Assembly: GCA_030167125.1 (NCBI GenBank)
Contig: CP126531.1
Coordinates: 1,364,001 to 1,428,000, forward strand
Length of the DNA stretch: 64,000 bases
Direction of reading: 5' to 3'
Origin: Rhodanobacteraceae bacterium
GTDB lineage: Bacteria > Pseudomonadota > Gammaproteobacteria > Xanthomonadales > Rhodanobacteraceae
The notes under the pieces are model-generated. The model had not been told where the DNA came from, made no database searches, and saw only the letters and a list, made by a program, of their open reading frames with translations. Below, piece by piece: positions 55,401-64,000 of the stretch; the first letter of the stretch is position 1, and each line of letters starts with the position of its first letter. The position numbers were made by a program, and so were the translations under genes.

Positions 55401-55420
55401 TCCGCCCTTATCCGTGTCCA
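55399..55420. repeat. Right inverted repeat of the GxxExxY cassette
   Basis: Its complement begins with the same ACACGGATAA decamer as the left copy and then diverges slightly (GGGCGGAT). Together they form imperfect inverted ends of about 20 bases around one gene. Confidence 0.7.
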
Positions 55421-55423
55421 GAA

Positions 55424-57415
55424 ATGTTTGAAAAAATCCTGATTGCCAACCGCGGCGAGATCGCATGCCGCGTGATCCGCACCTGCCGCCGGCTCGGCAT
55501 TCACACCATCGCGGTGTATTCCGAAGCCGACCGCGACGCGCAGCACGTGCGGCTGGCCGACGAAGCCTGGCCGATCGGCGGGCCGCGTCCCGACGAGTCG
55601 TACCTGCGCGGCGACGCGATCATCGAAGCCGCGAAAAAATCCGGCGCACAGGCGATCCATCCCGGTTACGGTTTTCTTTCGGAGAACACGGGCTTCTCGC
55701 GCGCGTGCAGGGAAGCGGGAGTTGTGTTCATCGGCCCCGATCCCGAAAGCATCGAGGCGATGGGCTCGAAGGCCGCCGCCAAGCACCTGATGGCGAAACA
55801 CGACGTGCCGCTGGTGCCGGGCTACGACGGCGACAACCAGGACTACGCATTCCTCGCCAAGCAAGCGCACGAGATCGGCTATCCGTTGATCATCAAACCG
55901 TCGGCGGGCGGCGGCGGCAAGGGCATGCAGATCGTTCGCAGCGACGCCGAGTTTCCCGACGCGCTGGCCACCGCACAGCGCGTCGCGAAAGCTTCGTTCG
56001 GCGACGCATCGATGCTGCTGGAACGCTACATCGAGCATCCGCGCCACATCGAGTTCCAGGTGTTCGGCGACCGCCACGGCAACATCATCCACATCGACGA
56101 ACGCGAGTGTTCGGCGCAGCGCCGCTACCAGAAAGTGCTGGAGGAAACGCCCTCGCCTTTCCTCGATGCGGAGCGCCGTGCCGCGATGGGCGCGGCGGCG
56201 GTTGCGGCAGCGAAGGCCGTGAACTACGTCGGCGCCGGCACGGTGGAATTCATCGTCGGTCCCGAAGGCGACTTCCATTTCATGGAAATGAACACGCGCC
56301 TGCAGGTCGAACACCCGGTCACGGAAATGACCCACGGCATCGACCTGGTCGAGTGGCAACTGCGCGTAGCCGATGGCGAACCACTGCCATGGACTCAGGA
56401 GCAGGTGCGTTCGCGCGGCCATTCGATCGAAGTGCGCCTGTACGCGGAAGACCCCGACCACGGTTTCCTGCCAAGCTCGGGCAAGCTGACGCGGCTGGCG
56501 TTGCCCCAGCCCTCGACCCACGTGCGCCTCGACGGCGGCGTGGCCGAGGGCGACACGGTGACGATCTTCTACGACCCCATGATCGCCAAGCTGATCGTGT
56601 GGGACGTTGATCGTCCTTCGGCATTGCAACGCATGCGCGAAGCGCTGGCCGCATGCGAAATCGCCGGACCGAAATCGAACGTCGCCTTCCTGGAACGGCT
56701 GGTGCGGCATCCGAGCGTCGTCGAGCACACCATCGATACCGGCTATCTGGACCGGCATCTGGACGAATTCGTTGCGGGCGACACGCAACCAGAAACATCC
56801 ACAGTATTCGCGGCGGCCGTCGCAGCGTTGTTGCAGGACGAACATTCAAGCAAAGCAGACGCATCCGATCCGCACTCGCCATGGAACACCTCCGATGCGT
56901 GGCGCATTGGCCATGCCGGCAAGCGCATTGTCGCGTTGGCGGTGGGCGGCCAGCGCCACGAAGTGGAGGCGCGCGGCCACGCGGGCCGCTACAAGCTGCA
57001 AGCCGGTGATGCGAAGTGCAGTGTTGAAGGCGCGCATTGGGACGGTGCAACCCTCAACGCGCGTTTCGATGGCGAAGCGCGCCGCTTTGGCGTTCGCGCG
57101 GATGCATCGCGCGTACTGCTGCATGATGCGAACGGAACCCGCTGGCGCTTCGAACGCGTACCGGCGTTCGCGTGGGAAGCGAGCGACGACGCCGGCGCCA
57201 ACCAGATCACCGCGCCGATGCCCGGCCGCATCGTGCTGGTCAAGGCCAGGGCCGGCGACAAGGTGGAAGCCGGCCAGGAACTGCTGGTGATGGAAGCGAT
57301 GAAGATGGAGTTGTCGCTGAAAGCGCCGCGCGCGGGCACGCTCGATGCGCTGTCGGCCAGCGCCGGCGATTTCGTGGAAGCCGACGCGGTGCTGGTGCGT
57401 TTCGCGAATTCGTAG
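55424..57415 (+). CDS. liuD: Methylcrotonyl-CoA carboxylase alpha subunit
   Basis: A 663-residue biotin carboxylase/biotin carrier protein. The N-terminal carboxylase domain shows KILIANRGEIACRVIRT, the ATP-grasp loop KPSAGGGGKGMQ and MNTRLQVEHPVTE. The carrier domain ends in EAMKMEL with the biotinylated Lys627. It works with the beta subunit encoded at 48.0 kb to make 3-methylglutaconyl-CoA. Its ATG lies only 4 bases beyond the GxxExxY cassette repeat. Confidence 0.93.
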   Translation: MFEKILIANRGEIACRVIRTCRRLGIHTIAVYSEADRDAQHVRLADEAWPIGGPRPDESYLRGDAIIEAAKKSGAQAIHPGYGFLSENTGFSRACREAGVVFIGPDPESIEAMGSKAAAKHLMAKHDVPLVPGYDGDNQDYAFLAKQAHEIGYPLIIKPSAGGGGKGMQIVRSDAEFPDALATAQRVAKASFGDASMLLERYIEHPRHIEFQVFGDRHGNIIHIDERECSAQRRYQKVLEETPSPFLDAERRAAMGAAAVAAAKAVNYVGAGTVEFIVGPEGDFHFMEMNTRLQVEHPVTEMTHGIDLVEWQLRVADGEPLPWTQEQVRSRGHSIEVRLYAEDPDHGFLPSSGKLTRLALPQPSTHVRLDGGVAEGDTVTIFYDPMIAKLIVWDVDRPSALQRMREALAACEIAGPKSNVAFLERLVRHPSVVEHTIDTGYLDRHLDEFVAGDTQPETSTVFAAAVAALLQDEHSSKADASDPHSPWNTSDAWRIGHAGKRIVALAVGGQRHEVEARGHAGRYKLQAGDAKCSVEGAHWDGATLNARFDGEARRFGVRADASRVLLHDANGTRWRFERVPAFAWEASDDAGANQITAPMPGRIVLVKARAGDKVEAGQELLVMEAMKMELSLKAPRAGTLDALSASAGDFVEADAVLVRFANS

Positions 57416-57417
57416 GC

Positions 57418-58998
57418 TCAGTGGCTCCAGCTCGCGATGTCCACGAAACCCAGCGCATTCCTGAGCGGATCGAGCAACGCGCCATAGCGTGGCGCGCGCG
57501 CGGTGTCGCGGCGCAAAGGCTCGCGCACCTGCATCGCGCTGGGTGAGCGCACTTCGCGCGAACCTGTCCCGAACGCAAGGCAGGCATCCTCGAAACCGAG
57601 GCCGCAGAATGCCAGCAGCGCACGCACGCCGGTGTCCGGATCGGCCAGCAGGTTCTCGTGATCCTGCATGTACACGAACCCCGGGTAACGCGCCTGCCAC
57701 TGCTGGACCACGCGATCGAAGCCATTCCGGTACGCGGCCAAATCCTCGAAGCGATGCGTCCAACCCTGCCCGTCCGCGCTCATGTACTGGCGATAGCAGG
57801 AGAAGCAGGTTTCCAGCGGATCGCGGCGGCACACGATCACCTTCGCACCCGGCAGCATCGCGCGGATCGCGCCGATGTGCAGCCAGTTGCCCGGCAGCTT
57901 GTCGGTGGAAAACGGCTTGCTGGCGCGCCAACGCGCGGTGCGTTCGAGATAGCGCTCGCCCAGCCGCCGCCAGTCGTCATCGCTCATCGAAGCGACCCAA
58001 TCGGGGTAGTGACGCCCGCGCTGCCGCGACTCTTCCGCCAGCACCTGCGGTAGGTCGCGCAATTCGCCGGAGGCCTCGACCTGCGAATGCGCCGCCAGGA
58101 CCTGCTCGGTCAGCGTCGAACCCGAACGCGGCAAGCTCGCGATGAAGATCGCGCCGCGTCCGCGTTCTGACGCAGTTGGTGCCGCCTTGGCGAACGCGGC
58201 CAGCACGGCGTCGAGTCCGCGTGCGAAACCGGCGGCGTCCCAGGGTTGCAGCTTGCGCGCGTGCGCATGGATTTCCTTCAGCACGCCCATCGCTTCGGCG
58301 CAGCGGTCGTTGCGGTCCAGCACGCGCGCGATCGCGAAGCCGAGCGCGATGCGATCGCGTTCGCCGGTGCGCGGATCGCGCATTGCCGCCTGCATCGCCG
58401 GAATGTCGTCGCCGCCAGCCTGCCCGAGATCGGCCAATCCCCACCAGGCATCGCCGCTCGCGGGATGCGCGGCCAGCACCTCGCGCCAAGTTGCGGCGGC
58501 GGCATCGACGCGCCCAGCCATCTTCAAAAGGTCGGCAAGTTGCAGTCGCGCCTGCGGGTTGTGCGGCGCAAGCTCCAGCGTTTTGCGCAAGGCCGTTTCG
58601 GCCTCCGCGAAACGCACCGCGCGCACCCGCAGCACGCCGAGGTTGTACCAGGCCATTGCGAGTCCCGGCTGCAACGCACACGCACGCTGCAGCGCATCGA
58701 TCGCGGCATCGAGTTGCCCGAGGGCGGCGAACTGCTTGCCCAGGGTGCAGCAGAACGTGGCATCGTCCGGACGGGCGTGCAGCGCCTGCCGCGCGGCGTT
58801 CACGGCACCGGCATGATCGCCCAGCCGGCCGCGGATGCCCGCGAGCAGATGCAGGACATCCGGATGTGCAGGTGCCTGCTCGACCAGGGCCTTGACCAGC
58901 GTCGCGGCTTCGCGTGGCTTGCCTGCCGTGAGCGCTGCGGCGGCGGCCGCGTATTGCGCCTGCGCCTGCGCGTCCAGCCCTTGGATTCCACCCGTCAT
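57418..58998 (-). CDS. TPR-domain sulfotransferase
   Basis: A 526-residue protein with about seven N-terminal TPR units (up to about residue 250) and a C-terminal sulfotransferase domain. The PAPS 5'-phosphosulfate loop is FIASLPRSGSTLTEQ, and the 3'-phosphate site VIVCRRDPLETCFSCY. Bacterial TPR sulfotransferases modify proteins or peptides; the acceptor is unknown. The start ATG 58998 gives a natural N-terminus, but no ribosome site is obvious. It is opposite in strand to the leucine genes and ends 3 bases from mccA. Confidence 0.88.
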   Translation of the reverse strand: MTGGIQGLDAQAQAQYAAAAAALTAGKPREAATLVKALVEQAPAHPDVLHLLAGIRGRLGDHAGAVNAARQALHARPDDATFCCTLGKQFAALGQLDAAIDALQRACALQPGLAMAWYNLGVLRVRAVRFAEAETALRKTLELAPHNPQARLQLADLLKMAGRVDAAAATWREVLAAHPASGDAWWGLADLGQAGGDDIPAMQAAMRDPRTGERDRIALGFAIARVLDRNDRCAEAMGVLKEIHAHARKLQPWDAAGFARGLDAVLAAFAKAAPTASERGRGAIFIASLPRSGSTLTEQVLAAHSQVEASGELRDLPQVLAEESRQRGRHYPDWVASMSDDDWRRLGERYLERTARWRASKPFSTDKLPGNWLHIGAIRAMLPGAKVIVCRRDPLETCFSCYRQYMSADGQGWTHRFEDLAAYRNGFDRVVQQWQARYPGFVYMQDHENLLADPDTGVRALLAFCGLGFEDACLAFGTGSREVRSPSAMQVREPLRRDTARAPRYGALLDPLRNALGFVDIASWSH

Positions 58999-59100
58999 GG
59001 CATCATTACGTGGCCGAGGATGCCGCATCCTGACGCTGCCGCGGGTGCGCTGGCAAGACGCGGCGCGCGGCAGCCCTTCGCCTTTCGAACCGGATCACGC

Positions 59101-59997
59101 ATGCTCCCCAATCATGTCCGCATCGTCGAGGTCGGCGCCCGCGACGGCTTGCAGAACGAGAAGACGGTGATTCCCACCGCGACCAAGATCGAACTGATCG
59201 ATCGGCTTTCCGCGTGCGGACTTGAGACCATCGAAGCCACCAGTTTCGTCAGTCCAAAGTGGGTGCCGCAGCTCGCGGATGCCGAAGAAGTCTATGCGGG
59301 CATCGCGCGCAGGCCCGGCGTCGATTACCCCGCGCTGGTGCCGAACATGTTCGGCTACGACCGCGCACGCGCCGCGGGCGTCACCAGCATCGCGGTGTTC
59401 ACGGCGGCCAGCGAGGCGTTCAACCAGAAGAACATCAACGCCTCGATCGACGAATCGATCGAACGTTTCCGTCCGGTGCTGGAACGCGCGCGCGCCGAAG
59501 GCGTGCGCGTGCGTGGCTACGTTTCCACGGTGCTCGGTTGTCCGTACCAGGGCGACGTGCCCGTAAGCGACGTGGTGCGCGTGTCGAAGCGGTTGTACGA
59601 CCTCGGCTGCGACGAGATTTCGCTGGGCGACACCATCGGTGTCGGCACGCCGGTGAAGGCGCGCGCGATGCTGCACGCGGTCTCGCACGAAGTGCCGATG
59701 AAGGCGCTGGCCGTGCACTTCCACGACACCTACGACCAGGCGCTCGCGAACATCCTTGTCTGCCTCGAAGAAGGCGTGCGCGTGGTCGACAGTTCCGTTT
59801 CCGGCACCGGCGGCTGTCCGTATGCGAAGGGCGCAACTGGCAACGTCGCCAGCGAGGACGTCGCCTACATGCTGCAGGGCATGGGCATCGAAACCGGGGT
59901 CGACCTGGACAAGCTGGTCGAAACGGGTTGGTGGCTGGCGAAGCAATTGGGCAAGCCGACGTCGAGCCGCGTGACGCGCGCAAGGATGGGCGAGTGA
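59101..59997 (+). CDS. liuE: Hydroxymethylglutaryl-CoA lyase
   Basis: A 298-residue TIM-barrel aldolase that splits HMG-CoA into acetoacetate and acetyl-CoA, the last step of leucine breakdown. VEVGARDGLQNE near the N-terminus, ISLGDTIGVGTP and the mobile loop SGTGGCPYAKGATGN with the active-site Cys are diagnostic. Its stop overlaps the GNAT gene (TGATG), coupling the two. Confidence 0.95.
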   Translation: MLPNHVRIVEVGARDGLQNEKTVIPTATKIELIDRLSACGLETIEATSFVSPKWVPQLADAEEVYAGIARRPGVDYPALVPNMFGYDRARAAGVTSIAVFTAASEAFNQKNINASIDESIERFRPVLERARAEGVRVRGYVSTVLGCPYQGDVPVSDVVRVSKRLYDLGCDEISLGDTIGVGTPVKARAMLHAVSHEVPMKALAVHFHDTYDQALANILVCLEEGVRVVDSSVSGTGGCPYAKGATGNVASEDVAYMLQGMGIETGVDLDKLVETGWWLAKQLGKPTSSRVTRARMGE

Positions 59998-60491
59998 TGG
60001 ATGCTTCGCGCACCTTTCTGATTCGTCCGATCGAGCCGCGCGACGATGCAGCCGTCGCCGCAATCATCCGCAGCGTGATGCCTGAATTCGGCGCGGGCGG
60101 CGCAGGTTTCGCGATCCACGACGCGGAAGTCGGCGCGATGTGCGCGGCGTACGCGAAACCGCGAAGCGCGTATTTCGTGCTGGAAGTCGATGGCAAAGTC
60201 GTGGGCGGCGGCGGCGTGGCGCCGCTGGAAAACGGCGATGCCGACGTTTGCGAGCTGCGCAAGATGTATTTTCTGCCCGAAGCGCGCGGGCTGGGCGCGG
60301 GTCAGGCGATGATCACGCGCTGCCTCGACGCCGCGCGCGGGTTCGGGTTCAAGCGCTGCTATCTCGAAACCCTGACCGGCATGGATGCGGCGCAGGCGCT
60401 GTATCGCAAGCACGGTTTCACGCCGCTGTGCGCGCCGATGGGCAGCACCGGCCACCACGGCTGCGACCGTTGGTTCATCCGCGAACTTTAG
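59997..60491 (+). CDS. GNAT family acetyltransferase
   Basis: A 164-residue N-acetyltransferase. The acetyl-CoA pyrophosphate loop LPEARGLGAGQAM (R/Q-x-x-G-x-G/A type) and the LYRKHGF motif are present. Overlap with HMG-CoA lyase suggests co-expression, but the acceptor is unknown. The C-terminus has an unusual Gly/His segment (GSTGHHGCDRW). Confidence 0.87.
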   Translation: MDASRTFLIRPIEPRDDAAVAAIIRSVMPEFGAGGAGFAIHDAEVGAMCAAYAKPRSAYFVLEVDGKVVGGGGVAPLENGDADVCELRKMYFLPEARGLGAGQAMITRCLDAARGFGFKRCYLETLTGMDAAQALYRKHGFTPLCAPMGSTGHHGCDRWFIREL

Positions 60492-60549
60492 TCGCCGCTG
60501 GATCGCACCTCCCCTACAATCGCCTGTTTGCGATTGAAAGGAGCACCCC

Positions 60550-61317
60550 ATGCAACTGGACAAGGTGAGGGCCATCGTCACTGGCGGCGCATCCGGGCTC
60601 GGCCACGCCGTCGCGCAACACATCGTCGCCCACGGCGGCAAGGTCGCGCTGTTCGACGTCAACGAAGAGAAAAGCCAGGCCGCTGCGCGGGAAATGGGCG
60701 GCGCCGCGAGCTTTTACAAGACCGACGTGACCAGCGAGGACGGCGTCACCGCCAACGTCGCCGCCGCGCGCGATGCCATGGGCGGCCTGAACGTGGTGAT
60801 GAATTGCGCGGGCATCCTCGGCTCGGGCCGCGTGCTCGGCAAGGACGGCCCGATGCCGCTGAAGAATTTCGCCGGCACCGTGATGGTGAACCTGGTCGGC
60901 AGCTTCAATGTCGCCAAGGCTGGGGCCGCAGTGATGCAGTCGAACGAACCGGATGAAGACGGCGAGCGCGGCGTGATCGTCAACACCGCTTCGGTCGCAG
61001 CTTACGAAGGCCAGATCGGGCAGGCCGCGTATTCGGCCTCAAAGGGCGGCGTAGTCGGCATGACCTTGCCGATGGCGCGCGAACTGTCGCGCTTTGGCAT
61101 CCGTGTGATGACCATCGCGCCGGGCATCTTCTGGACGCCGATGGTGGACGGCATGCCGGAAGCCGTGCAGCAATCACTGTCCGCGTCGATCCCCTTCCCT
61201 TCGCGACTGGGCAAACCGCAGGAGTTCGCGGAAACCGTCGCGTTCATCCTCGGCAACCGCTACCTCAACGGCAGCGTGATCCGGCTGGATGGCGCGGTGA
61301 GACTCGCGCCCAAATAA
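60550..61317 (+). CDS. SDR, 3-hydroxyacyl-CoA dehydrogenase type 2-like
   Basis: A 255-residue SDR similar to HSD17B10/type-2 3-hydroxyacyl-CoA dehydrogenases. NAD motif GGASGLGHA, VNTASVAAYEGQ, and the active site YSASKGGVVG are present; APGIFWTPM is typical of this branch. It may oxidise 2-methyl-3-hydroxybutyryl-CoA in isoleucine breakdown, complementing the leucine genes upstream. A short GGAG precedes ATG 60550. Confidence 0.85.
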   Translation: MQLDKVRAIVTGGASGLGHAVAQHIVAHGGKVALFDVNEEKSQAAAREMGGAASFYKTDVTSEDGVTANVAAARDAMGGLNVVMNCAGILGSGRVLGKDGPMPLKNFAGTVMVNLVGSFNVAKAGAAVMQSNEPDEDGERGVIVNTASVAAYEGQIGQAAYSASKGGVVGMTLPMARELSRFGIRVMTIAPGIFWTPMVDGMPEAVQQSLSASIPFPSRLGKPQEFAETVAFILGNRYLNGSVIRLDGAVRLAPK

Positions 61318-61321
61318 CCGC

Positions 61322-61422
61322 CGTCATTCCGGCGCAGGCCGGAATCCATTTTGCCTTTCCTGGACGAACTCAAGAACAACATGGATTCCGGATCGCGGCT
61401 TCGCCGCGTCCGGAATGACGAC
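61322..61422. repeat. Inverted pair of CGTCATTCCGG REP elements
   Basis: A BIME-like unit: one REP (CGTCATTCCGGCGCAGG with inverse CCGGAATCC) and its inverted partner (GGATTCCGG ... CCGGAATGACG), 40 bases apart. A related single copy lies inside icmF near 35050. Confidence 0.9.
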
Positions 61423-61432
61423 AGAAGATGAA

Positions 61433-61477
61433 GTCCGTCCCCAGTCCCCAGTCCCCAGTCCCCAGTCCCGAGTCCCG
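61433..61477. repeat. CCCAGTC heptamer tandem repeat
   Basis: About six copies of the 7-base unit CCCAGTC (the last two degenerate) end 5 bases before the yeiP ATG. They belong to the same GTCCCC/GGGGAC family as the copies within icmF. Confidence 0.9.
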
Positions 61478-61482
61478 CAAGC

Positions 61483-62046
61483 ATGAAAGCTTCCGACGTC
61501 AAGAAAGGCAACGTAGTCGAACACGAAGGCACGGTGTACCAGGTGCGCGACCTCGAGCGTAGCGCGCCGACCGCGCGCGGTGGCAACGTCACGTTCCGCT
61601 TCACGCTGTACTCGATCCCCGGCGGGCGCAAATTCGACCTGAGCCTGCGCGCCGACGATGACTTGAAGGAAATGGAATTGACGCGCCGCGCCGCGAACTT
61701 TTCCTACAAGGACGGCGACGCCTTCGTGTTCCTCGACGCCGAGGATTACACGCCCTACACGCTCGATCCCGATGTGGTCGGCGACAGCGCGGCGTACATC
61801 GTCGAAGGGGTGGAAGGTTATTACGTGCAACTGATCGACGACGCACCGGTCGCGCTGCAGGTGCCGACCAGCGTCGCGCTGACCATCGTCGACACCGCGC
61901 CCGAATTGAAGGGTGCATCGGCCACCAAGCGCACCAAGCCCGCCAAGCTCGACACCGGCATCGAAATCCAGGTGCCCGAATACATCACGACCGGCGAGAA
62001 GGTGTGGGTGAACACGCTGACGGGTGAATTCGCGGGCAGGGCCTGA
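61483..62046 (+). CDS. yeiP: Elongation factor P-like protein YeiP (EfpL)
   Basis: A 187-residue three-domain EF-P paralogue that rescues ribosomes stalled at difficult peptide motifs. At the tip of the first domain the modified Lys of EF-P is replaced by Arg32 in SAPTARGGN, as in the unmodified EfpL/YeiP group. Domains are KOW-like N-terminal, OB, and C-terminal OB with [13 protein letters not shown]. The leader is repeat DNA with no clear ribosome site. Confidence 0.92.
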   Translation: MKASDVKKGNVVEHEGTVYQVRDLERSAPTARGGNVTFRFTLYSIPGGRKFDLSLRADDDLKEMELTRRAANFSYKDGDAFVFLDAEDYTPYTLDPDVVGDSAAYIVEGVEGYYVQLIDDAPVALQVPTSVALTIVDTAPELKGASATKRTKPAKLDTGIEIQVPEYITTGEKVWVNTLTGEFAGRA

Positions 62047-62370
62047 CGCGCTTGCGCGGAGCCGGAAGCCGAACGGCTGCGCCCACCTCGCCAGCACCCG
62101 AAGCACAAACCGATTCCGGGTGCCACCCGCTGAAAACGCGGGCGGCCCCGGAATGGCGACCATTCTTTGCCGCGTTCACCTGCAGGGAAAGCGTGGACCC
62201 TGCCACTCGGCGCTTGTCGCCAAAGAAAAGGACGGGTAAGGTACGGCAGGCTTGCGCCCCCGTGCGCGGTCCCGCATCGCTTCGAGGGGAAGCGCCGGCG
62301 GTAATTCCAGGGCGCAGGGTGTGCCCAGCCACGGTTCCCCCGCCGCGGATCCGATCGATTGGGAGCACAA
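62047..62370. other. Gene-free leader region of the amino-acid permease
   Basis: These 324 bases separate yeiP from the permease. They include several short GC-rich dyads (for example near 62125, CCCGCTGAAAACGCGGG) and a stretch at 62200-62240 (CGCCAAAGAAAAGGACGGG) that resembles a dispersed intergenic repeat. No riboswitch class is recognised. The promoter must lie here, but no reliable box stands out. Confidence 0.45.
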
Positions 62371-63903
62371 ATGATCTTCTGGCGTGTAAAGCCGCTTGAC
62401 CAGATTCTCGCCACCGCCGAAAAGAAATCGCTGAAGCGCCAGTTGGGTCCGATCCAGTTGACCTTGCTAGGCATCGGCGCGGTGATCGGCACCGGCATCT
62501 TCGTGTTGACTGCCGAAGCCGCGCAGAAGGCCGGCCCCGGCATGATGCTCTCGTTCGTGATCGCGGCGATCGTGTGCGGCCTCGCCGCCCTCGCCTACGC
62601 CGAACTCGCGGCAATGGTGCCGGTATCAGGCTCCGCTTATACCTATTCCTACGGTGTCATGGGCGAACTGATTGCTTGGATCGTCGGCTGGGCATTGGTG
62701 CTGGAGTACGCGATCGGTGCGACCGCCGTATGCGTGGGCTGGTCCGGCTACGTGAACGGATTGCTCAACAGCGGCGTGTTCGGGCTGGTCAAGCCCGGCA
62801 CCTTGTCATTGCCGATGTGGCTCCAGGTGGGTCCGACCTTGGGCGGCGGCTTCAACCTGCTGGCCTTCCTGATCGGCATCGCGGTCACCGGCCTGCTGGT
62901 GATCGGCACGTCCAAGAGCGCGCGAGTGAATGCGGCACTGGTTGCCATCAAGATCATCGCGCTCACTGCGTTCATCGTGATTGCAGTTCCGGCGGTCAAG
63001 AACGCCAACCTGCACCCCTTCCTGCCGACCGGCTGGGGCAATCCGCTCGGCAGCAACGGGATCGGCGTGCTGGGCGCGGCGGCTTCCATCTTCTTCGCCT
63101 ATGTCGGATTCGACGCGGTCTCCACGGCAGCGGAAGAAACCCGCAATCCCAACCGCAACATTCCGATCGGTTTGATCGGCGCGTTGCTGATCTGCACCAT
63201 CTTCTACCTGCTGGTGGGCTACGGCGCCGCAGGCTCGGTGGGTGCACAACCGCTGAAGAGCGCGGCCGGCGCTTTCCTGGATCCGGGCACGCCGTCGTTC
63301 GCTGCGGCCTGCGGCAATTCGCAGGCGCTGGTGTGCAGCCGCGAACCGCTGGCGCAGGTGATGAGCACGCTCGGACACCCGAAGGTCGCCGTCATGATCG
63401 AACTCGCGGCGATCGTGGCGCTGCCTTCGGTGATCCTGGTGATGATGTTCGGACAGACCCGCATCTTCTTCACGATGTCCCGTGACGGGCTGCTGCCCAA
63501 CGTGTTCTCGAAGGTCCACGCGCGCTTCTTCACGCCGCACGTGATCACCTACATCACGGGCACCGTGGTGTCGCTGTGCGCGGCGCTGTTCCCGGTCGGC
63601 AAGCTCGCCGACACGTCGAACGCCGGCACCTTGCTGGCTTTCGCGATGGTGTCGATCGGCGTGATGATCCTGCGCCGCACCGAGCCAGGCCGCAAGCGCC
63701 CGTTCCGTACGCCGCTGGTGTGGATCGTGTGCCCGCTGGCCGTGGCCGGCTGCCTGTTGCTGTTCGTCAACCTCAGCGGCATCGCCAAGGGCGTGTTCCT
63801 GGTATGGGCCGCGATCGGGCTGATCTTCTACCGCCTGTACGGCTACAAGCGCAGCCAGATGTCGCCGGAGCAAATCACGCACGCACTGGACGACGTGGTG
63901 TGA
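62371..63903 (+). CDS. APC superfamily amino-acid permease (CAT type)
   Basis: A 510-residue inner-membrane transporter of the cationic amino-acid/APC group with about 12-14 helices. LGIGAVIGTGIFVL in the first helix is the classical substrate-binding break, and GFDAVSTAAEETRNPNRNIP is the conserved loop after helix 6. It may import branched-chain or basic amino acids, which would suit the catabolic genes nearby. ATG 62371 follows GGGAG by 7 bases. Confidence 0.9.
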   Translation: MIFWRVKPLDQILATAEKKSLKRQLGPIQLTLLGIGAVIGTGIFVLTAEAAQKAGPGMMLSFVIAAIVCGLAALAYAELAAMVPVSGSAYTYSYGVMGELIAWIVGWALVLEYAIGATAVCVGWSGYVNGLLNSGVFGLVKPGTLSLPMWLQVGPTLGGGFNLLAFLIGIAVTGLLVIGTSKSARVNAALVAIKIIALTAFIVIAVPAVKNANLHPFLPTGWGNPLGSNGIGVLGAAASIFFAYVGFDAVSTAAEETRNPNRNIPIGLIGALLICTIFYLLVGYGAAGSVGAQPLKSAAGAFLDPGTPSFAAACGNSQALVCSREPLAQVMSTLGHPKVAVMIELAAIVALPSVILVMMFGQTRIFFTMSRDGLLPNVFSKVHARFFTPHVITYITGTVVSLCAALFPVGKLADTSNAGTLLAFAMVSIGVMILRRTEPGRKRPFRTPLVWIVCPLAVAGCLLLFVNLSGIAKGVFLVWAAIGLIFYRLYGYKRSQMSPEQITHALDDVV

Positions 63904-63988
63904 GGGCGCATACGGATGATCGCGCGGCGGTGCCGATGGCCCACCCGCATCGGACTGCAACAAATCCGGACGCGCAGCGGAGCACTCC

Positions 63989-64000
63989 ATGACGATCCTG
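63989..64000 (+). CDS. Start of a gene running off the window
   Basis: An ATG at 63989 with GGAG shortly upstream opens a frame (MTIL) that continues past the window. Too little is present to suggest a product. Confidence 0.4.

Overview
The window is high-GC, densely coded bacterial chromosome with no rRNA, tRNA, IS element or CRISPR array that I can see. Gene content (IcmF, LeuDH and a dispersed liu/mcc leucine pathway, TrmY homologue, efpL/yeiP, FTR1 plus cupredoxin, MHS-type transporter, S8 autotransporter) and palindromic repeats of the CGTCATTCC, CCCCTTCG and GTCCCCA types suggest a gammaproteobacterium of the Xanthomonadales/Lysobacterales, perhaps Rhodanobacteraceae. The taxon is inferred, not proven.

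Layout. 0-18.5 kb is mixed chromosomal core: a sugar epimerase, a PAS-GGDEF-EAL protein, a haem-oxygenase-fold protein, an M14 carboxypeptidase, a FrnE-type DsbA, a MAPEG protein, an azurin lipoprotein gene broken by an amber codon, a shortened AI-2E permease, trxC, an exported minimal DNA ligase, PLP and flavin enzymes, an MHS transporter, a cold-shock protein and a TPR lipoprotein. 18.5-28 kb is more accessory: a GGDEF remnant, a HigBA-type locus whose toxin is frameshifted, a NERD-helicase, xthA, trmY, a second toxin-antitoxin locus whose toxin carries an in-frame TGA, a racemase and a Ste24-type protease.

28.1-32.9 kb is a distinctly AT-richer block of four co-directional genes with start/stop overlaps: a D12-class adenine methyltransferase, a calcineurin-like phosphoesterase, an ORC/Cdc6-like AAA+ ATPase, and a protein of no family I recognise, built from two similar halves. 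It looks like a horizontally acquired, possibly anti-phage cassette and is the best candidate here for an undescribed system.

33-61 kb is dominated by acyl-CoA metabolism. IcmF (isobutyryl-CoA mutase fused to its G-protein chaperone, with four repeat-derived in-frame insertions) is followed by leucine dehydrogenase, isovaleryl-CoA dehydrogenase, a thiolase, methylcrotonyl-CoA carboxylase beta, methylglutaconyl-CoA hydratase, carboxylase alpha and HMG-CoA lyase. Together these take leucine to acetoacetate and acetyl-CoA. They lie on one strand but are interrupted by unrelated genes: an autotransporter protease, a PadR regulator, an iron permease pair with a Fur-like site, twin cupins, a GxxExxY gene inside inverted repeats, and a TPR-sulfotransferase. 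The window ends with efpL/yeiP, whose leader is made of repeats, and an APC amino-acid permease.
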